A DNA stretch of 64,000 nucleotides from Methyloversatilis thermotolerans (GTDB lineage: Bacteria; Pseudomonadota; Gammaproteobacteria; Burkholderiales; Rhodocyclaceae): the NCBI RefSeq assembly GCF_000372885.1, contig NZ_KB889967.1, positions 3,547,430 through 3,611,429 of the forward strand, in the 5' to 3' direction. The translations under genes were made by a program, and so were the position numbers. Shown here piece after piece: positions 1 to 9,121 of this stretch. The notes under the pieces were generated by a model. It was not told where the DNA came from. It made no database searches and saw only the letters and a list, made by a program, of their open reading frames with translations. Positions within the stretch are counted from its first letter, which is position 1. Every line of letters begins with the position of its first letter.

Positions 1-1
1 C

Positions 2-967
<966 letters not shown>

Positions 968-1017
968 GGTCCGACCGGCCGCTCCATGCGGCCGGGCCCG
1001 GTCACGCCGACCGCAAG

Positions 1018-1046
1018 AAGCCCGCACTTCGGTGCGGGCTTTTTTC
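1018..1046 (+). terminator. Rho-independent terminator of groEL
   Basis: A perfect 10-bp stem (AAGCCCGCAC / GTGCGGGCTT) closes a TTCG tetraloop and runs into a T tract. It lies about 50 bases after the groEL stop. Confidence 0.93.
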
Positions 1047-1120
1047 GTTTGCGCGCAGGCAGGCGCGGCGCATTGCGAAGGCGCGATGCGATGGGCGAAG
1101 CTTGGGCGGGAAAAATCGGC

Positions 1121-1155
1121 GGGGAGCACCCCGTGCAGGGGGAAAGGTGCTCCCC
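1121..1155. repeat. Inverted repeat, 10-bp perfect arms
   Basis: GGGGAGCACC at 1121-1130 pairs with GGTGCTCCCC at 1146-1155 across a 15-base loop. No T tract follows on the plus strand. On the minus strand the stem is followed a few bases later by TTTTT, so it could stop leftward antisense transcription. It could also be an operator or an RNA hairpin in the leader of the two-component operon. Confidence 0.5.
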
Positions 1156-1279
1156 GGGGCGCGCCGTGAAGCAACGACCCCCAAGACCAAAAGAAGTACA
1201 GCGCTGCGCAGACTATTCTTGAGCGCTTACATCTCCCTTACACTAGATCTCGCACAGGCAGGGCAAAGTCGGCTGCGGG

Positions 1280-1350
1280 GCGGCCGATGGCCGATGCATG
1301 CGCAAGCGGACGCGACAGACGTTCATGGAGGAGGCGGCCGACGGCCGATG
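1280..1350 (+). repeat. Direct repeat pair upstream of the response regulator
   Basis: GCGGCCGATGGCCGATG at 1280-1296 recurs with one mismatch at 1334-1350. The period is 54 bases, about five helical turns, and the second copy ends just before the start codon at 1355. OmpR-family regulators often bind tandem repeats before their own genes, so autoregulation is possible (inference). Each copy also contains a shorter internal GGCCGAYG repeat. Confidence 0.4.
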
Positions 1351-1354
1351 AGCG

Positions 1355-2029
1355 ATGCATATACTGCTTGCCGAGGATGATTCGGTCATTGCCGATGCCG
1401 TTGTGCGCGCGCTGCGCCGCGCTGGTTACGCGGTCGACAGCGTGATCACGGGTGGCGAGGCGGACGCCGCACTGCATGGACAGACCTTCGATCTGGCCAT
1501 CATAGACATCGGCCTGCCCAAGCTTTCGGGTATCGAGGTGATCCGCCGGCTGCGGGCGCGCAAGAGCACGACGCCGGTGCTCATACTGACCGCGCAGGAC
1601 GGGATAGACGATCGCGTGCGCGGGCTGGATGCGGGCGCCGACGACTACCTGTGCAAGCCGTTCGCGCTGCCCGAGCTGGAAGCGCGGGTGCGAGCTCTGA
1701 CGCGCCGCGGGACCGGACTGCCGACGCGCATCGAGATCGGTTCGCTGGCTTACGACCAGGCCGATCATGTCGCCAGCGTGAATGGACAGCCGATCGAACT
1801 GTCGGCGCGCGAGACGGCGTTGCTCGAAGTGCTGTTGCTGCGTGCCGGCCGGCTCGTGAACAAGGAACAACTGGTCGATCACCTGTGCGGCTGGGGCGAG
1901 GAAGTCAGCAACAATGCAATCGAGGTCTATGTGCATCGCCTGCGCAAGAAGATCGAGCACAGCGGGCTGCGTATCGTGACGCTGCGCGGACTGGGCTATT
2001 GCCTGGAAAGACCGGATGCCGTCGCGTGA
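1355..2029 (+). CDS. OmpR/PhoB-family response regulator (TctD/QseB-like)
   Basis: This is a DNA-binding response regulator, phosphorylated by the histidine kinase encoded next. The receiver domain covers residues 1-115, with the acidic pair E7/D8 to D9, phosphoacceptor D51 in LAIIDIGLP, the conserved Thr in LILTAQD and K101 in CKPF. A winged-helix domain covers about 130-220, with LSARETALLEVLLLRAG and the wing NAIEVYVHRLRKKI. At 224 residues it has normal family length. An in-frame stop lies two codons upstream, so ATG 1355 is the first possible start. The nearest SD-like GGAGGAGG is about 19 bases away, so initiation is poorly explained. It overlaps the kinase gene by 14 bases. TctD-like regulators often control uptake of organic acids, but no transporter is adjacent, so the target is unknown. 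Confidence 0.95.
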   Translation: MHILLAEDDSVIADAVVRALRRAGYAVDSVITGGEADAALHGQTFDLAIIDIGLPKLSGIEVIRRLRARKSTTPVLILTAQDGIDDRVRGLDAGADDYLCKPFALPELEARVRALTRRGTGLPTRIEIGSLAYDQADHVASVNGQPIELSARETALLEVLLLRAGRLVNKEQLVDHLCGWGEEVSNNAIEVYVHRLRKKIEHSGLRIVTLRGLGYCLERPDAVA

Positions 2030-3503
2030 AAAGTCGAGGAAGGGCCGGCGTACGGTCGAGGAGAAGTCGGGCGAATACAACTCGCTGTTCGGCGAAATAC
2101 TCGACTGGATGCTGGCACCGCTCATGTTCGTGTGGCCGATCAGCATTGCCATCATCCACAATGTGGCGGACGACATCGCACATGCACCCTACGACAAGGT
2201 GCTGGGCGACAGCGTCTATGAACTGAGCCGCCAGGTCCGCTTCACGCCGGACGGCGCGATGCTCGCCAAACCGCCGCAGATGCGCGATCTGTTCCACATC
2301 GACGGCGAGGACATCATTTACTATCAGGTGATCGGCGTGTCCGGCGAAATGCTCGCCGGCGACATCGAGCTGCCGGACATTCCGAATGACCGGATATGGA
2401 AACCCGGCGAACTGTACTTCCGGGAAGGCCGGATCAACAACGAGGATGTGCGCATCGCGCACATGGTCGTGCCGGTGACCACGCTGCCCGGCCGCTTCGT
2501 GTCGGTCCAGGTGGCGGAAACCCTGAACAAGCGAGAGGCGCTGACGTCTCGCATCCTGTCCGGGGTGCTGCTTCCGCAGTTCGTCATCATCCCGATCGCG
2601 GTCGTGCTCGTGTACTTCGGGCTGGGACGCGGCCTGCGACCGCTCAAGCGCCTGCAGACGCTGATTGAGCAGCGGCGCCCCACCGATCTTTCGCCGATCG
2701 AGGTGCGGCGCGTACCGGAAGAACTCCGCCCCTTTGTCACTGCGCTCAATGACATGATGCTGCGCCTGGAACTGAATCTTGCCGCGCAGCAGCGTTTCAT
2801 CGCCGACGCCGCGCACCAGATGCGCACGCCGCTCACCGGTTTGATCAGCCAGGCACAGCTCGCGCTTCTGGAAAATGATCCGGCGCAGATACGGGCGTGC
2901 ATGGAGCAGATACTGCTCAGCTCCACCCAGGCCGCTCACCTGATCAACCAGTTGCTCGCGCTGGCGCGCGCCGAGTCCAGTACCGAAAAGATCCATGCCG
3001 TCGAACATGTCGAACTGAATGCACTGGTCGAGTCGCAGATGGCCGACTGGGTGCCGGTGGCCCGCGCGCGGCGCATCGATCTCGGTTTCGAACGTGCTCA
3101 CGTGCCGCTGCATGTGGCGGCCAATCCGGTTCTGCTCGGTGAAATGTTCAGGAACCTGATCGATAACGCGATCAAATACACGCCTCACGGCGGTATCGTG
3201 ACCGTGCGCTTGCGCGCGGATATCCGCGCGCAGTTCGAGGTCGAGGACTCCGGGCCGGGCATCGCCGCCGACGAGCGCGAGCGGGTGTTCGAGCGCTTCT
3301 ACCGCGTGCTGGGCAACCAGGCCGGGGGCTCGGGTCTGGGGCTGCCCATCGTGCGCGAAATCGCCGAGCTGCATCGCGCTTCGGTCGAACTGCTCGATGC
3401 GCCGACCGGCGGGCTTCTGGTCCGCGTGTCCTTTCCACGCATACTTGCGCTGCCCGGTCCGGCGAGCAGCGTCGGCGAAACCGCCCCGGCGCAGTCTCCA
3501 TGA
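2016..3503 (+). CDS. Sensor histidine kinase (TctE-like)
   Basis: This is an inner-membrane sensor kinase partnered with the preceding regulator. Membrane segments lie near residues 30-50 and 183-205 and enclose a sensor loop of about 130 residues, as in kinases with the 2CSK_N type of N-terminus. A HAMP-like stretch precedes the H-box FIADAAHQMRTPLTG, with phosphoacceptor His267. The ATPase part has the N-box NLIDNAIKYTP (about 380-390), G1 DSGPGI (411-416) and G2 GGSGLGL (437-443). Length is 495 residues. The start overlaps the end of the regulator gene by 14 bases, implying translational coupling. A later start would shorten the basic cytoplasmic N-terminus without touching the first membrane segment. 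The ligand cannot be read from sequence. Confidence 0.94.
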   Translation: MPSREKSRKGRRTVEEKSGEYNSLFGEILDWMLAPLMFVWPISIAIIHNVADDIAHAPYDKVLGDSVYELSRQVRFTPDGAMLAKPPQMRDLFHIDGEDIIYYQVIGVSGEMLAGDIELPDIPNDRIWKPGELYFREGRINNEDVRIAHMVVPVTTLPGRFVSVQVAETLNKREALTSRILSGVLLPQFVIIPIAVVLVYFGLGRGLRPLKRLQTLIEQRRPTDLSPIEVRRVPEELRPFVTALNDMMLRLELNLAAQQRFIADAAHQMRTPLTGLISQAQLALLENDPAQIRACMEQILLSSTQAAHLINQLLALARAESSTEKIHAVEHVELNALVESQMADWVPVARARRIDLGFERAHVPLHVAANPVLLGEMFRNLIDNAIKYTPHGGIVTVRLRADIRAQFEVEDSGPGIAADERERVFERFYRVLGNQAGGSGLGLPIVREIAELHRASVELLDAPTGGLLVRVSFPRILALPGPASSVGETAPAQSP

Positions 3504-3770
3504 AGTTGTGCGCGGGCGGCGAGGAACACTGACCACACCGATGCCATCCTGCGAGATGGTCACATGTGCGTGACGGGACCGGGCTCGCGCCGGGGCCGGT
3601 GTCGTATCGGTGCGCGCAGCGAGCCGCCGACACATGCGTCCAGGCGCCGCCAATGATCACCTCCTGTCCGGTTTCCAGGCTTCGCGGCCGGTCGTTCGGG
3701 CGGCACGATCCTCCTGCCGCGACGACGATCCGGGGGCATCTGCGCGAGCGGCGGGGCCGGAAAAAACACT
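3504..3770. other. Gene-free stretch before tRNA-Phe
   Basis: Between the kinase stop and the tRNA promoter I see no credible gene, repeat or terminator. The short frames here have the composition of random GC-rich DNA. Confidence 0.55.
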
Positions 3771-3799
3771 TTGACACCGGCGCATCCACTCACTATTAT
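3771..3799 (+). promoter_or_regulatory. Sigma-70 promoter of tRNA-Phe
   Basis: The -35 box TTGACA (3771-3776) is consensus. A 17-base spacer separates it from the -10 box TATTAT (3794-3799, five of six). The GC-rich discriminator GCGCGC follows, as is usual for growth-rate-controlled stable-RNA promoters. The mature tRNA begins at 3813. Confidence 0.9.
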
Positions 3800-3812
3800 T
3801 GCGCGCTCACTT

Positions 3813-3888
3813 GGCCTGGTAGCTCAGTTGGTAGAGCAGCGGATTGAAAATCCGCGTGTCGGTGGTTCGATTCCGCCCCAGGCCACCA
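3813..3888 (+). tRNA. tRNA-Phe (anticodon GAA)
   Basis: This 76-base tRNA folds into a full cloverleaf. The acceptor stem is GGCCTGG/CCAGGCC, the anticodon stem GCGGA/TCCGC with loop TTGAAAA, and the T-arm loop is TTCGATT. The 3' CCA is encoded. The anticodon GAA reads both Phe codons. It has its own promoter and terminator. tRNA genes can serve as integration sites, but no integrase or phage gene lies nearby. Confidence 0.97.
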
Positions 3889-3896
3889 GTCTCCAG

Positions 3897-3929
3897 ACGG
3901 CCCGCCTTTCAGGCGGGCCGTTTTCTTTT
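3897..3929 (+). terminator. Rho-independent terminator of tRNA-Phe
   Basis: A perfect 11-bp stem, ACGGCCCGCCT / AGGCGGGCCGT, with a 3-base loop is followed by TTTTCTTTT. It lies between the tRNA and the convergent acyltransferase gene, so it also shields that gene from read-through. Confidence 0.93.
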
Positions 3930-3965
3930 GCGCGCGCCGTAACCGCGGCGCATTCGGCGATGGGG

Positions 3966-4715
3966 CTAGGTGCCGGTTGCGACGGCGCGGGCCGACATGT
4001 CCTGGTAGAGCTGGTCGAACAGCGGTTGCATGAAGGCAGGCAGGGTGTGCTTGACTTCATCGCGATGAATGACTGACGGCACCCTTTTGCCGCGGTGTTC
4101 GACTGCCTGGCCGATCAGGTGGATGCGGAAGCCGAGCGCGGACAGGTGGCGCGCGAGGCGGGGTTCGGTCAGCGTGAACAGATGATCGATGCCGTGGATT
4201 TCCGACATCGCGAACATGGCCAGATAGAGGCCGACCGGAATGTAGGGAAAGCGCGGCTGCTCGCGCGTACCCATGTCCTCTTCCGAAATCGAGATCGGGC
4301 CTTCGCTGTCACCTTTCCGCTTGCGGTACTGCGGGAGTACGGCCAGCCTCGAAATCTCGACGATGTGGCGCCGGTCCATGGCCTGCGGGTCGACGATGCT
4401 GCGGTCAATCGCATCGGCGCACAGGTGCTCGAAGGGGAGCAACTGCTCGGGATGGTCGGGGTCGGTCTGCACCAGGCGGACACAGCCGACGACCTGCCCT
4501 GACGCCTGGGCGCGCAGCGCGATCAGCAGGGAGCGGTCGTCGTACTCGTCGGTCTCCTCCTGCTCCGGATTGGTCGGTTCGTAGCCCAGTTCCTGGCAGT
4601 AGACCGCATGTCGTACCCGGTAGATCTCATGCTTGAGCGCGTCGTCCGTCGCCTGCTCCACGGAGAAGTACTTGGCGAAATTCTCTTTGAGATTGCCGAC
4701 TTCAAGCAGAAACAT
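3966..4715 (-). CDS. PEP-CTERM/exosortase-associated acyltransferase
   Basis: This 249-residue protein looks like the acyltransferase family that accompanies exosortase systems (TIGR03694-type). That family is distantly related to GNAT enzymes and N-acyl-homoserine-lactone synthases. Visible marks are EIYRVRHAVYCQELGYE near residues 29-45, as in the N-terminus of autoinducer synthases, an acidic EEDTDEYDD-like patch, VVGCVRLV, and HIVEISRLAVLPQYR, which resembles the acyl-donor-binding strand. The likely reaction is N-acylation of an amino acid or amine with an acyl-CoA or acyl-ACP (inference). It lies 52 bases downstream of the LolA-like gene on the same strand, so the two are probably one operon. 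No strong SD is seen before ATG 4715. The substrate is unknown. Confidence 0.85.
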   Translation of the reverse strand: MFLLEVGNLKENFAKYFSVEQATDDALKHEIYRVRHAVYCQELGYEPTNPEQEETDEYDDRSLLIALRAQASGQVVGCVRLVQTDPDHPEQLLPFEHLCADAIDRSIVDPQAMDRRHIVEISRLAVLPQYRKRKGDSEGPISISEEDMGTREQPRFPYIPVGLYLAMFAMSEIHGIDHLFTLTEPRLARHLSALGFRIHLIGQAVEHRGKRVPSVIHRDEVKHTLPAFMQPLFDQLYQDMSARAVATGT

Positions 4716-4767
4716 GATGGTCTGGCCTGTTGCCGGGCCCGCCGGGGCCCGGTGTGTGGATAGGTGC

Positions 4768-5577
4768 TTACTGCAGCTTCTTCAGGTATTCCTTGTCGAA
4801 CACCTTGTCCGGAATGTCCCGCAACTGCATGGCCGAATACTCCAGCACCGACTGCTCGCCCTGCTTCAGCGCGTCCTGCATGATGAGGCGTGTCGGGCGA
4901 AGCTTGCCGCCCAGGCTCTTGTATTCTTCATAGATGCAGGTCTTGAGCAATTTGTCCGACAGCGAATAGAACTCTGCCTTGTGCGGTGCGCTGGTCGATG
5001 CGCGCACCCACAGGATGACGCGTGCATAGGTGACGCCACGGTCCACCGCAGTCAGCTCAAGTACGTGGTGATCCTGACCGTCTATCTTCTCGGTGCGCAC
5101 GAGCCTTGGTGTGTAATCGCCGGAAAAATTGGCGCGCGCCAGATCGCCGTTGGCCACCTGGCCGGTCAGCCGCTGAGCCAGCGACAGTCGCACCGGCTGC
5201 GATACATTGGGCATGAACACCCAGAGATCGCGCGCCTTCATGAGCAGTATCTGACCGCGCTCGGAGGCCGGTTCGACCGTCTGCACGATGGTGTTCTCGT
5301 TGCCTTTGGACAGGATGCGGAACTTGCGGTATTCGTCGCCGCTGGAGGTCGCCGAATTGACGCTCACCTCGACCTGGAAGGCTTCGCGCGGGAAGCGAAT
5401 GGTGTCGGCCTTTTCCAGTATACTCGCCGCATCTTGCGCACAGGCGGACGACGCGATGCCAAGCAGCGCGAAAAAGAACAATGCGGGAAGCATGGGTGCG
5501 TGGCGGGCTGCGCTTGACGCGCGTCCCGACATTGAAACATCTGTACTTCCGAACGGTTGCAAGACTGTGGATGCCAT
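4768..5577 (-). CDS. LolA-like outer-membrane lipoprotein-sorting protein
   Basis: This is a predicted periplasmic protein of the COG2834/LolA-like superfamily, whose half-barrel fold carries lipids or lipoproteins between membranes. A hydrophobic stretch ending SACAQD looks like a signal peptide cut after the ACA. The mature part shows the family pattern, for example YRKFRILSKGNENTIVQ, RDLWVFMPNVSQPVRLS and YTPRLV. Total length is 269 residues. GGAG lies 9 bases before ATG 5577, which supports that start although it gives a long N-terminal region. Internal Met codons at 5532 or 5493 would give a conventional signal peptide. It is divergent from the LolD-like ATPase, whose start lies 54 bases away, and these proteins often work with membrane exporters. 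Confidence 0.85.
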   Translation of the reverse strand: MASTVLQPFGSTDVSMSGRASSAARHAPMLPALFFFALLGIASSACAQDAASILEKADTIRFPREAFQVEVSVNSATSSGDEYRKFRILSKGNENTIVQTVEPASERGQILLMKARDLWVFMPNVSQPVRLSLAQRLTGQVANGDLARANFSGDYTPRLVRTEKIDGQDHHVLELTAVDRGVTYARVILWVRASTSAPHKAEFYSLSDKLLKTCIYEEYKSLGGKLRPTRLIMQDALKQGEQSVLEYSAMQLRDIPDKVFDKEYLKKLQ

Positions 5578-5631
5578 GTTTCGTTTCTCCGGCGTTGGAC
5601 GCCAAATCCATTTTCAGGGTCGGGCAAGCTG

Positions 5632-6384
5632 ATGAACAACGTCGTCCAGGTCCGGAACGTGAGCCGCAGCTATATGCTGGGCGGGCAGCAGGTCAATGCG
5701 CTCAAGAATATCACGCTGGATATAGAGGACGGCGTATTCATCGCCATTGCCGGCCCTTCGGGTAGCGGCAAGTCCACCTTGCTCAACCTGATCGGCTGCA
5801 TAGACACGCCGACCTCCGGCCAGATACTCATCAACGGTCAGGACGTGTCGGGCAAGTCGCCGGATGAACTGGCGGGACTGCGTGCCCGTACCATCGGCTT
5901 CATCTTCCAGACCTTTAATCTGCTCCCGGTTCTGTCCGCGTACGAGAACGTCGAGTATCCGCTACTGCAGCTTCCGGAGATCGGCAAGGAAGAGCGCGCA
6001 AAGCGGGTCAAATACTTTCTCGACATCGTCGGTCTCGGCGCGAAGATGACGCACCGGCCCAACCAGTTGTCGGGCGGACAGCGACAGCGCGTAGCGATTG
6101 CCCGCGCGCTGGCCGTGCAACCCGCCATCGTGCTGGCGGACGAGCCGACGGCCAATCTCGATCGCAAGACCGGCGATTCGATTCTGCAGTTGATGCGGGA
6201 AATCAACCGAACAATGAAAACGACCTTCATTTTTTCGACCCATGACAAGCGCGTGATGTCCATGGCCGATCGCCTGGTGCGCATCGAGGACGGCGAGCTG
6301 ACGGCTCTGGGGGTGCAGAAGGCGCCCGGCGAGTGGGCGTATGTCAAGCCGCCCCGCGACAGCGCGATAAAGGTGGCGTCATGA
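5632..6384 (+). CDS. LolD/MacB-type ABC transporter ATPase
   Basis: This is the ATP-binding subunit of a mechanotransmission-type ABC exporter. With the start at ATG 5632 it has 250 residues: Walker A GPSGSGKST (41-49), Q-loop FQTFN, signature LSGGQ (146-150), Walker B IVLADEP (166-172) and the switch His in FSTHD. Upstream in-frame codons do not resemble the family. No permease is adjacent. The likely partners are the two FtsX-type permeases at 12961-15404, which have no ATPase of their own (inference). It overlaps the next gene by 4 bases, so ATPase and outer-membrane protein are coupled. Confidence 0.93.
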   Translation: MNNVVQVRNVSRSYMLGGQQVNALKNITLDIEDGVFIAIAGPSGSGKSTLLNLIGCIDTPTSGQILINGQDVSGKSPDELAGLRARTIGFIFQTFNLLPVLSAYENVEYPLLQLPEIGKEERAKRVKYFLDIVGLGAKMTHRPNQLSGGQRQRVAIARALAVQPAIVLADEPTANLDRKTGDSILQLMREINRTMKTTFIFSTHDKRVMSMADRLVRIEDGELTALGVQKAPGEWAYVKPPRDSAIKVAS

Positions 6385-7784
6385 TCGAGCGTTTCTCAGG
6401 TCTTCCGCGCGTTGCCGGTCTGGCCTTGTGCGCGTCGATGGCGCTGAATCCGGTGCTTCCCGCATGCGCCGAATCGGTGGATGATCTTTTTGCCGACCCG
6501 CCGGCGCAGGATGCTTCGCCTGGTGGTCCCGTGGCCGGGAAGTCGGCGGCAGCCGAGGAGCTGTCACCCGCAGCGAGCACGGTGTCCGGCTGGCGTGGAT
6601 TCAGTCAGTTCGAGCTGGCACGGACCCCGTCCGGCGAGGATCGCTGGTCCAAGGCGCGGCTGCGGACCGAACTGGGGCGCAGCGGCAGTTTCGGCCAGGG
6701 TATCAAGTGGAAGGCCGTCGGCCGGGTGGATGTCGATCTGGCCTACGGCTGGGAGGATGACTTCTATCCGGCGGCGGTGCGGGATGACCGCCGCACCGAA
6801 TTCGCGTGGCGCGAAGTCTATGTTGACGTCCCGTTCGGCGACGTCGAACTGCGTCTCGGTCGCCAGCACATCGTCTGGGGCGAAATGGTCGGGCTTTTCT
6901 TCGCCGACGTCGTGTCGGCGAAGGACATGCGCGAGTTCTACACCCAGGAATTCGACCAGTTGCGCATCCCGCAATGGGCCGCCCGCGCCGAGTACTTCGC
7001 CAAGGATTGGCGGGCGGAGCTGATCTGGGTGCCCTATGTGAGCGTGGACAACATCGGCCGCTTCGGAGGCGATTACTATCCGGCGCAACCGAATTTCGGC
7101 TTGAGCCCGGTCTATGCGTCGGAACAGAAACCCGGACATTCCCTGAAGAACTCCAACTATGGCTTGCGCGTCGGTACGCTGGTCAAGGGCTGGGATCTGT
7201 CTGCCTTCTACTACCGCAGCGTCGACGTCAACCCGGTGTTCGCACGCGAGTTCAGTGGCGCGAACGTCATCTATACGCCGCGCCACGACTGGATACACCA
7301 GTACGGCAGTACGCTCAGCAAGGATTTCGGTACTTTTCTGTTGCGCGCGGAAGCGGTGCTCACGCTCGATCGCCTTGTGCCGGTTTCACCGCTGGCCAAC
7401 CGGCCCGATGGTCTGGTCCGGCAGAACATGGTGGATTACGCGATCGGCGTCGACATTCCCTTCCTGACCGAGTCGCGGCTCAATCTCCAGTATTTCGAGC
7501 GTACCCACCTCGATCGTGATCCGGATCTGCTCGCCGCGCGGCGGGAGCACGGCTGGTCCTTCCTGTATAACCACAAGTTCGCCGATCGCGTGGAAGGCGA
7601 ACTGCTGTGGGTGCAGTCGCTGGTGCGCAATGACTACATGTTCCGCCCGAAACTGATCTGGCGGCTGCAGCCGAACTGGCGTGCGCAGTTCGGCGCAGAC
7701 CTGTTCGGGGGCAATTCGGCCGGCCTGTTCGGCCGTTATGGCAACGCCGATCGCTATTACGGCGAACTTCGCTACAGTTTCTGA
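6381..7784 (+). CDS. Outer-membrane beta-barrel protein (DUF1302-like)
   Basis: This 467-residue protein has a signal peptide ending PACA (about residue 30) and a low-complexity acidic linker. A long region of alternating aromatic strands follows and ends in RYSF, with the C-terminal Phe typical of outer-membrane barrels. GRQHIVWGEMVGLF is the most family-like segment, similar to DUF1302 porin-like proteins that accompany RND or lipid exporters. ATG 6381 overlaps the ATPase stop by 4 bases and is the right start; an open extension upstream has no signal-peptide character. The context suggests the outer-membrane end of an export or lipid-trafficking route. Transported substance unknown. Confidence 0.83.
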   Translation: MIERFSGLPRVAGLALCASMALNPVLPACAESVDDLFADPPAQDASPGGPVAGKSAAAEELSPAASTVSGWRGFSQFELARTPSGEDRWSKARLRTELGRSGSFGQGIKWKAVGRVDVDLAYGWEDDFYPAAVRDDRRTEFAWREVYVDVPFGDVELRLGRQHIVWGEMVGLFFADVVSAKDMREFYTQEFDQLRIPQWAARAEYFAKDWRAELIWVPYVSVDNIGRFGGDYYPAQPNFGLSPVYASEQKPGHSLKNSNYGLRVGTLVKGWDLSAFYYRSVDVNPVFAREFSGANVIYTPRHDWIHQYGSTLSKDFGTFLLRAEAVLTLDRLVPVSPLANRPDGLVRQNMVDYAIGVDIPFLTESRLNLQYFERTHLDRDPDLLAARREHGWSFLYNHKFADRVEGELLWVQSLVRNDYMFRPKLIWRLQPNWRAQFGADLFGGNSAGLFGRYGNADRYYGELRYSF

Positions 7785-7814
7785 ACGCGTGGGCGACGGG
7801 CCCGGGGATGAGCA

Positions 7815-9005
7815 ATGCGTGTGCTGATCCTTGCAGAAGGCGCAACGCTCGCCCATGTGGGGCGGCCACTCATGGTGGCGGAAGAGCTGTCCCGGCGCGG
7901 ACATGAAGTCCTGTTCTGTCGTCCGGACAGATATGGCTGGATTGCGAATGGTGGTCGTTTCGAGTGCATCGACCTTGCCGCCCAGTCGCCCGAGGTGTTC
8001 GCGCAACGGCTCGCCCGGGGGCAGCCGCTCTATGACTTCGCCACCCTGGAGGCCTATGTTGCCGCCGACCGCGAGCTGATCAGGGCTTACCGGCCCGACA
8101 TCGTCGTGGGAGATTTCCGTCTGTCCCTCGCGGTGAGCGCGCGGCTTGACCATTGTCCGTACGCGACGCTCAGCAACGCCTACTGGAGCCCGTACTATCG
8201 CCTTCCGGATGGCTGGCCGGTGCCGGATCTGCCCTTGACCCGCGCCATGCCGATTCCTCTTGCCCGCGCGCTGTTCAATCTGGCGCGGCCGCTGGCCTTC
8301 GCCATGCACGCACGCGCTATGCGTCGTCTGCGCCGGGAACACGGACTGCCAGCGGACGTCAGCCTGCAGCAGGTCTATACCGATGCCGACCTCGTCTGTT
8401 ACTGCGACATGGCCGAGGTGTTCGCACTGAACCATGCGCCGCCTCATCATCGCATTGTGGGGCCGCTCGCGTGGTCGCCCGCCGTCTCCAGGCCGGAATG
8501 CTGGGACCGGCTGCGGGATGGGGAGCCGACCGCCTATGTCACGCTGGGCAGCTCCGGGCGGGCGGAACTGGTGGCGCCGGCAGTGAATGCACTGGTGGAC
8601 GAAGGTTTCCAGGTCATCCTGTCGTCAGCGGGGCGAAGTGGCGAAGTCGTGGCGCATCCGCGCGTGCTGCAGTCGGACATGGTGCCGGGTTCAGCCGCCT
8701 GCGCGCTTGCCGACCTCGTGGTGTGCAATGGGGGCAGTCCGACCACGCAGCAGGCGCTGCGCGCCGGCAAGCCGGTGATCGGCATCCCGGGCAATCTGGA
8801 TCAGTTCCTGAACATGGAAGCGCTGCTGCGCAACGGCCTGGGGCGCGTTGTGCGCAGTGACCGCTTTTCTTCCGCGAAGCTCAGGGAGGCCGTCAGGCAT
8901 CTGGACAACGAAAGGAGGGCTGCAGCCAGGTTGGCGGGGGCCGGGGGGCGCGACGAGGATATCGTCCGCAAGGTGTGCGACGCCGTTCTCTCACTGGCGC
9001 ACTGA
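7815..9005 (+). CDS. GT1-family glycosyltransferase (UDP-glycosyltransferase-like)
   Basis: This 396-residue GT-B fold enzyme resembles macrolide, sterol or lipid glycosyltransferases of family GT1. The N-terminal acceptor domain starts MRVLILAEGATLAHVGRP and contains VAEELSRRGHEVLF. The C-terminal donor-binding domain has AYVTLGSSGRAEL, and near residues 300-340 CNGGSPTTQQALRAGKPVI followed by GNLDQFLNM, which is the usual nucleotide-sugar pocket. Such enzymes usually glycosylate small hydrophobic acceptors rather than build polysaccharides. This fits a lipid-like product of the surrounding genes (inference). It starts 30 bases after the outer-membrane protein and ends at a bidirectional terminator. 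Donor and acceptor are not predictable. Confidence 0.87.
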   Translation: MRVLILAEGATLAHVGRPLMVAEELSRRGHEVLFCRPDRYGWIANGGRFECIDLAAQSPEVFAQRLARGQPLYDFATLEAYVAADRELIRAYRPDIVVGDFRLSLAVSARLDHCPYATLSNAYWSPYYRLPDGWPVPDLPLTRAMPIPLARALFNLARPLAFAMHARAMRRLRREHGLPADVSLQQVYTDADLVCYCDMAEVFALNHAPPHHRIVGPLAWSPAVSRPECWDRLRDGEPTAYVTLGSSGRAELVAPAVNALVDEGFQVILSSAGRSGEVVAHPRVLQSDMVPGSAACALADLVVCNGGSPTTQQALRAGKPVIGIPGNLDQFLNMEALLRNGLGRVVRSDRFSSAKLREAVRHLDNERRAAARLAGAGGRDEDIVRKVCDAVLSLAH

Positions 9006-9045
9006 ACATCGCCTGCACCGCTTCTGCTTTGCGGTGTCGGTAAAA

Positions 9046-9077
9046 AAACAAAGCCACGGCATGCCGTGGCTTTGTTT
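9046..9077. terminator. Perfect 32-bp palindromic bidirectional terminator
   Basis: A perfect palindrome runs from AAACAAAGCCACGGCA into TGCCGTGGCTTTGTTT. It is GC-rich in the middle and A/T at the ends, and it sits between two convergent genes. On the minus strand it is followed by an uninterrupted T run, so it should work best for the PEP-CTERM gene. On the plus strand it ends the GT1 gene. Confidence 0.9.
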
Positions 9078-9121
9078 CATTCAGGATGCGGAACTGCTTC
9101 CGCATCGATCCGCAGAAGGAC

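Larger units (their letters stand above)
968..1354. other. Gene-free stretch between groEL and the two-component genes
   Basis: This 387-base stretch holds the groEL terminator, a 10-bp inverted repeat and a pair of 17-base direct repeats, each listed separately. Short open frames on both strands show no recognisable protein. The promoter of the response-regulator gene must lie here, but I see no hexamer pair good enough to call. TTGAGC near 1223 followed by ACTAGAT is the best and it is weak. Confidence 0.6.

Noticed and set aside
1905-3653. Open minus-strand frame opposite the histidine kinase
   Set aside because: Antisense to a gene with all kinase motifs; no signal or domain seen.
3813-3888. 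tRNA-Phe as the attachment site of an integrated element
   Set aside because: No integrase, phage gene or repeated tRNA end noticed nearby; the surrounding genes look chromosomal.
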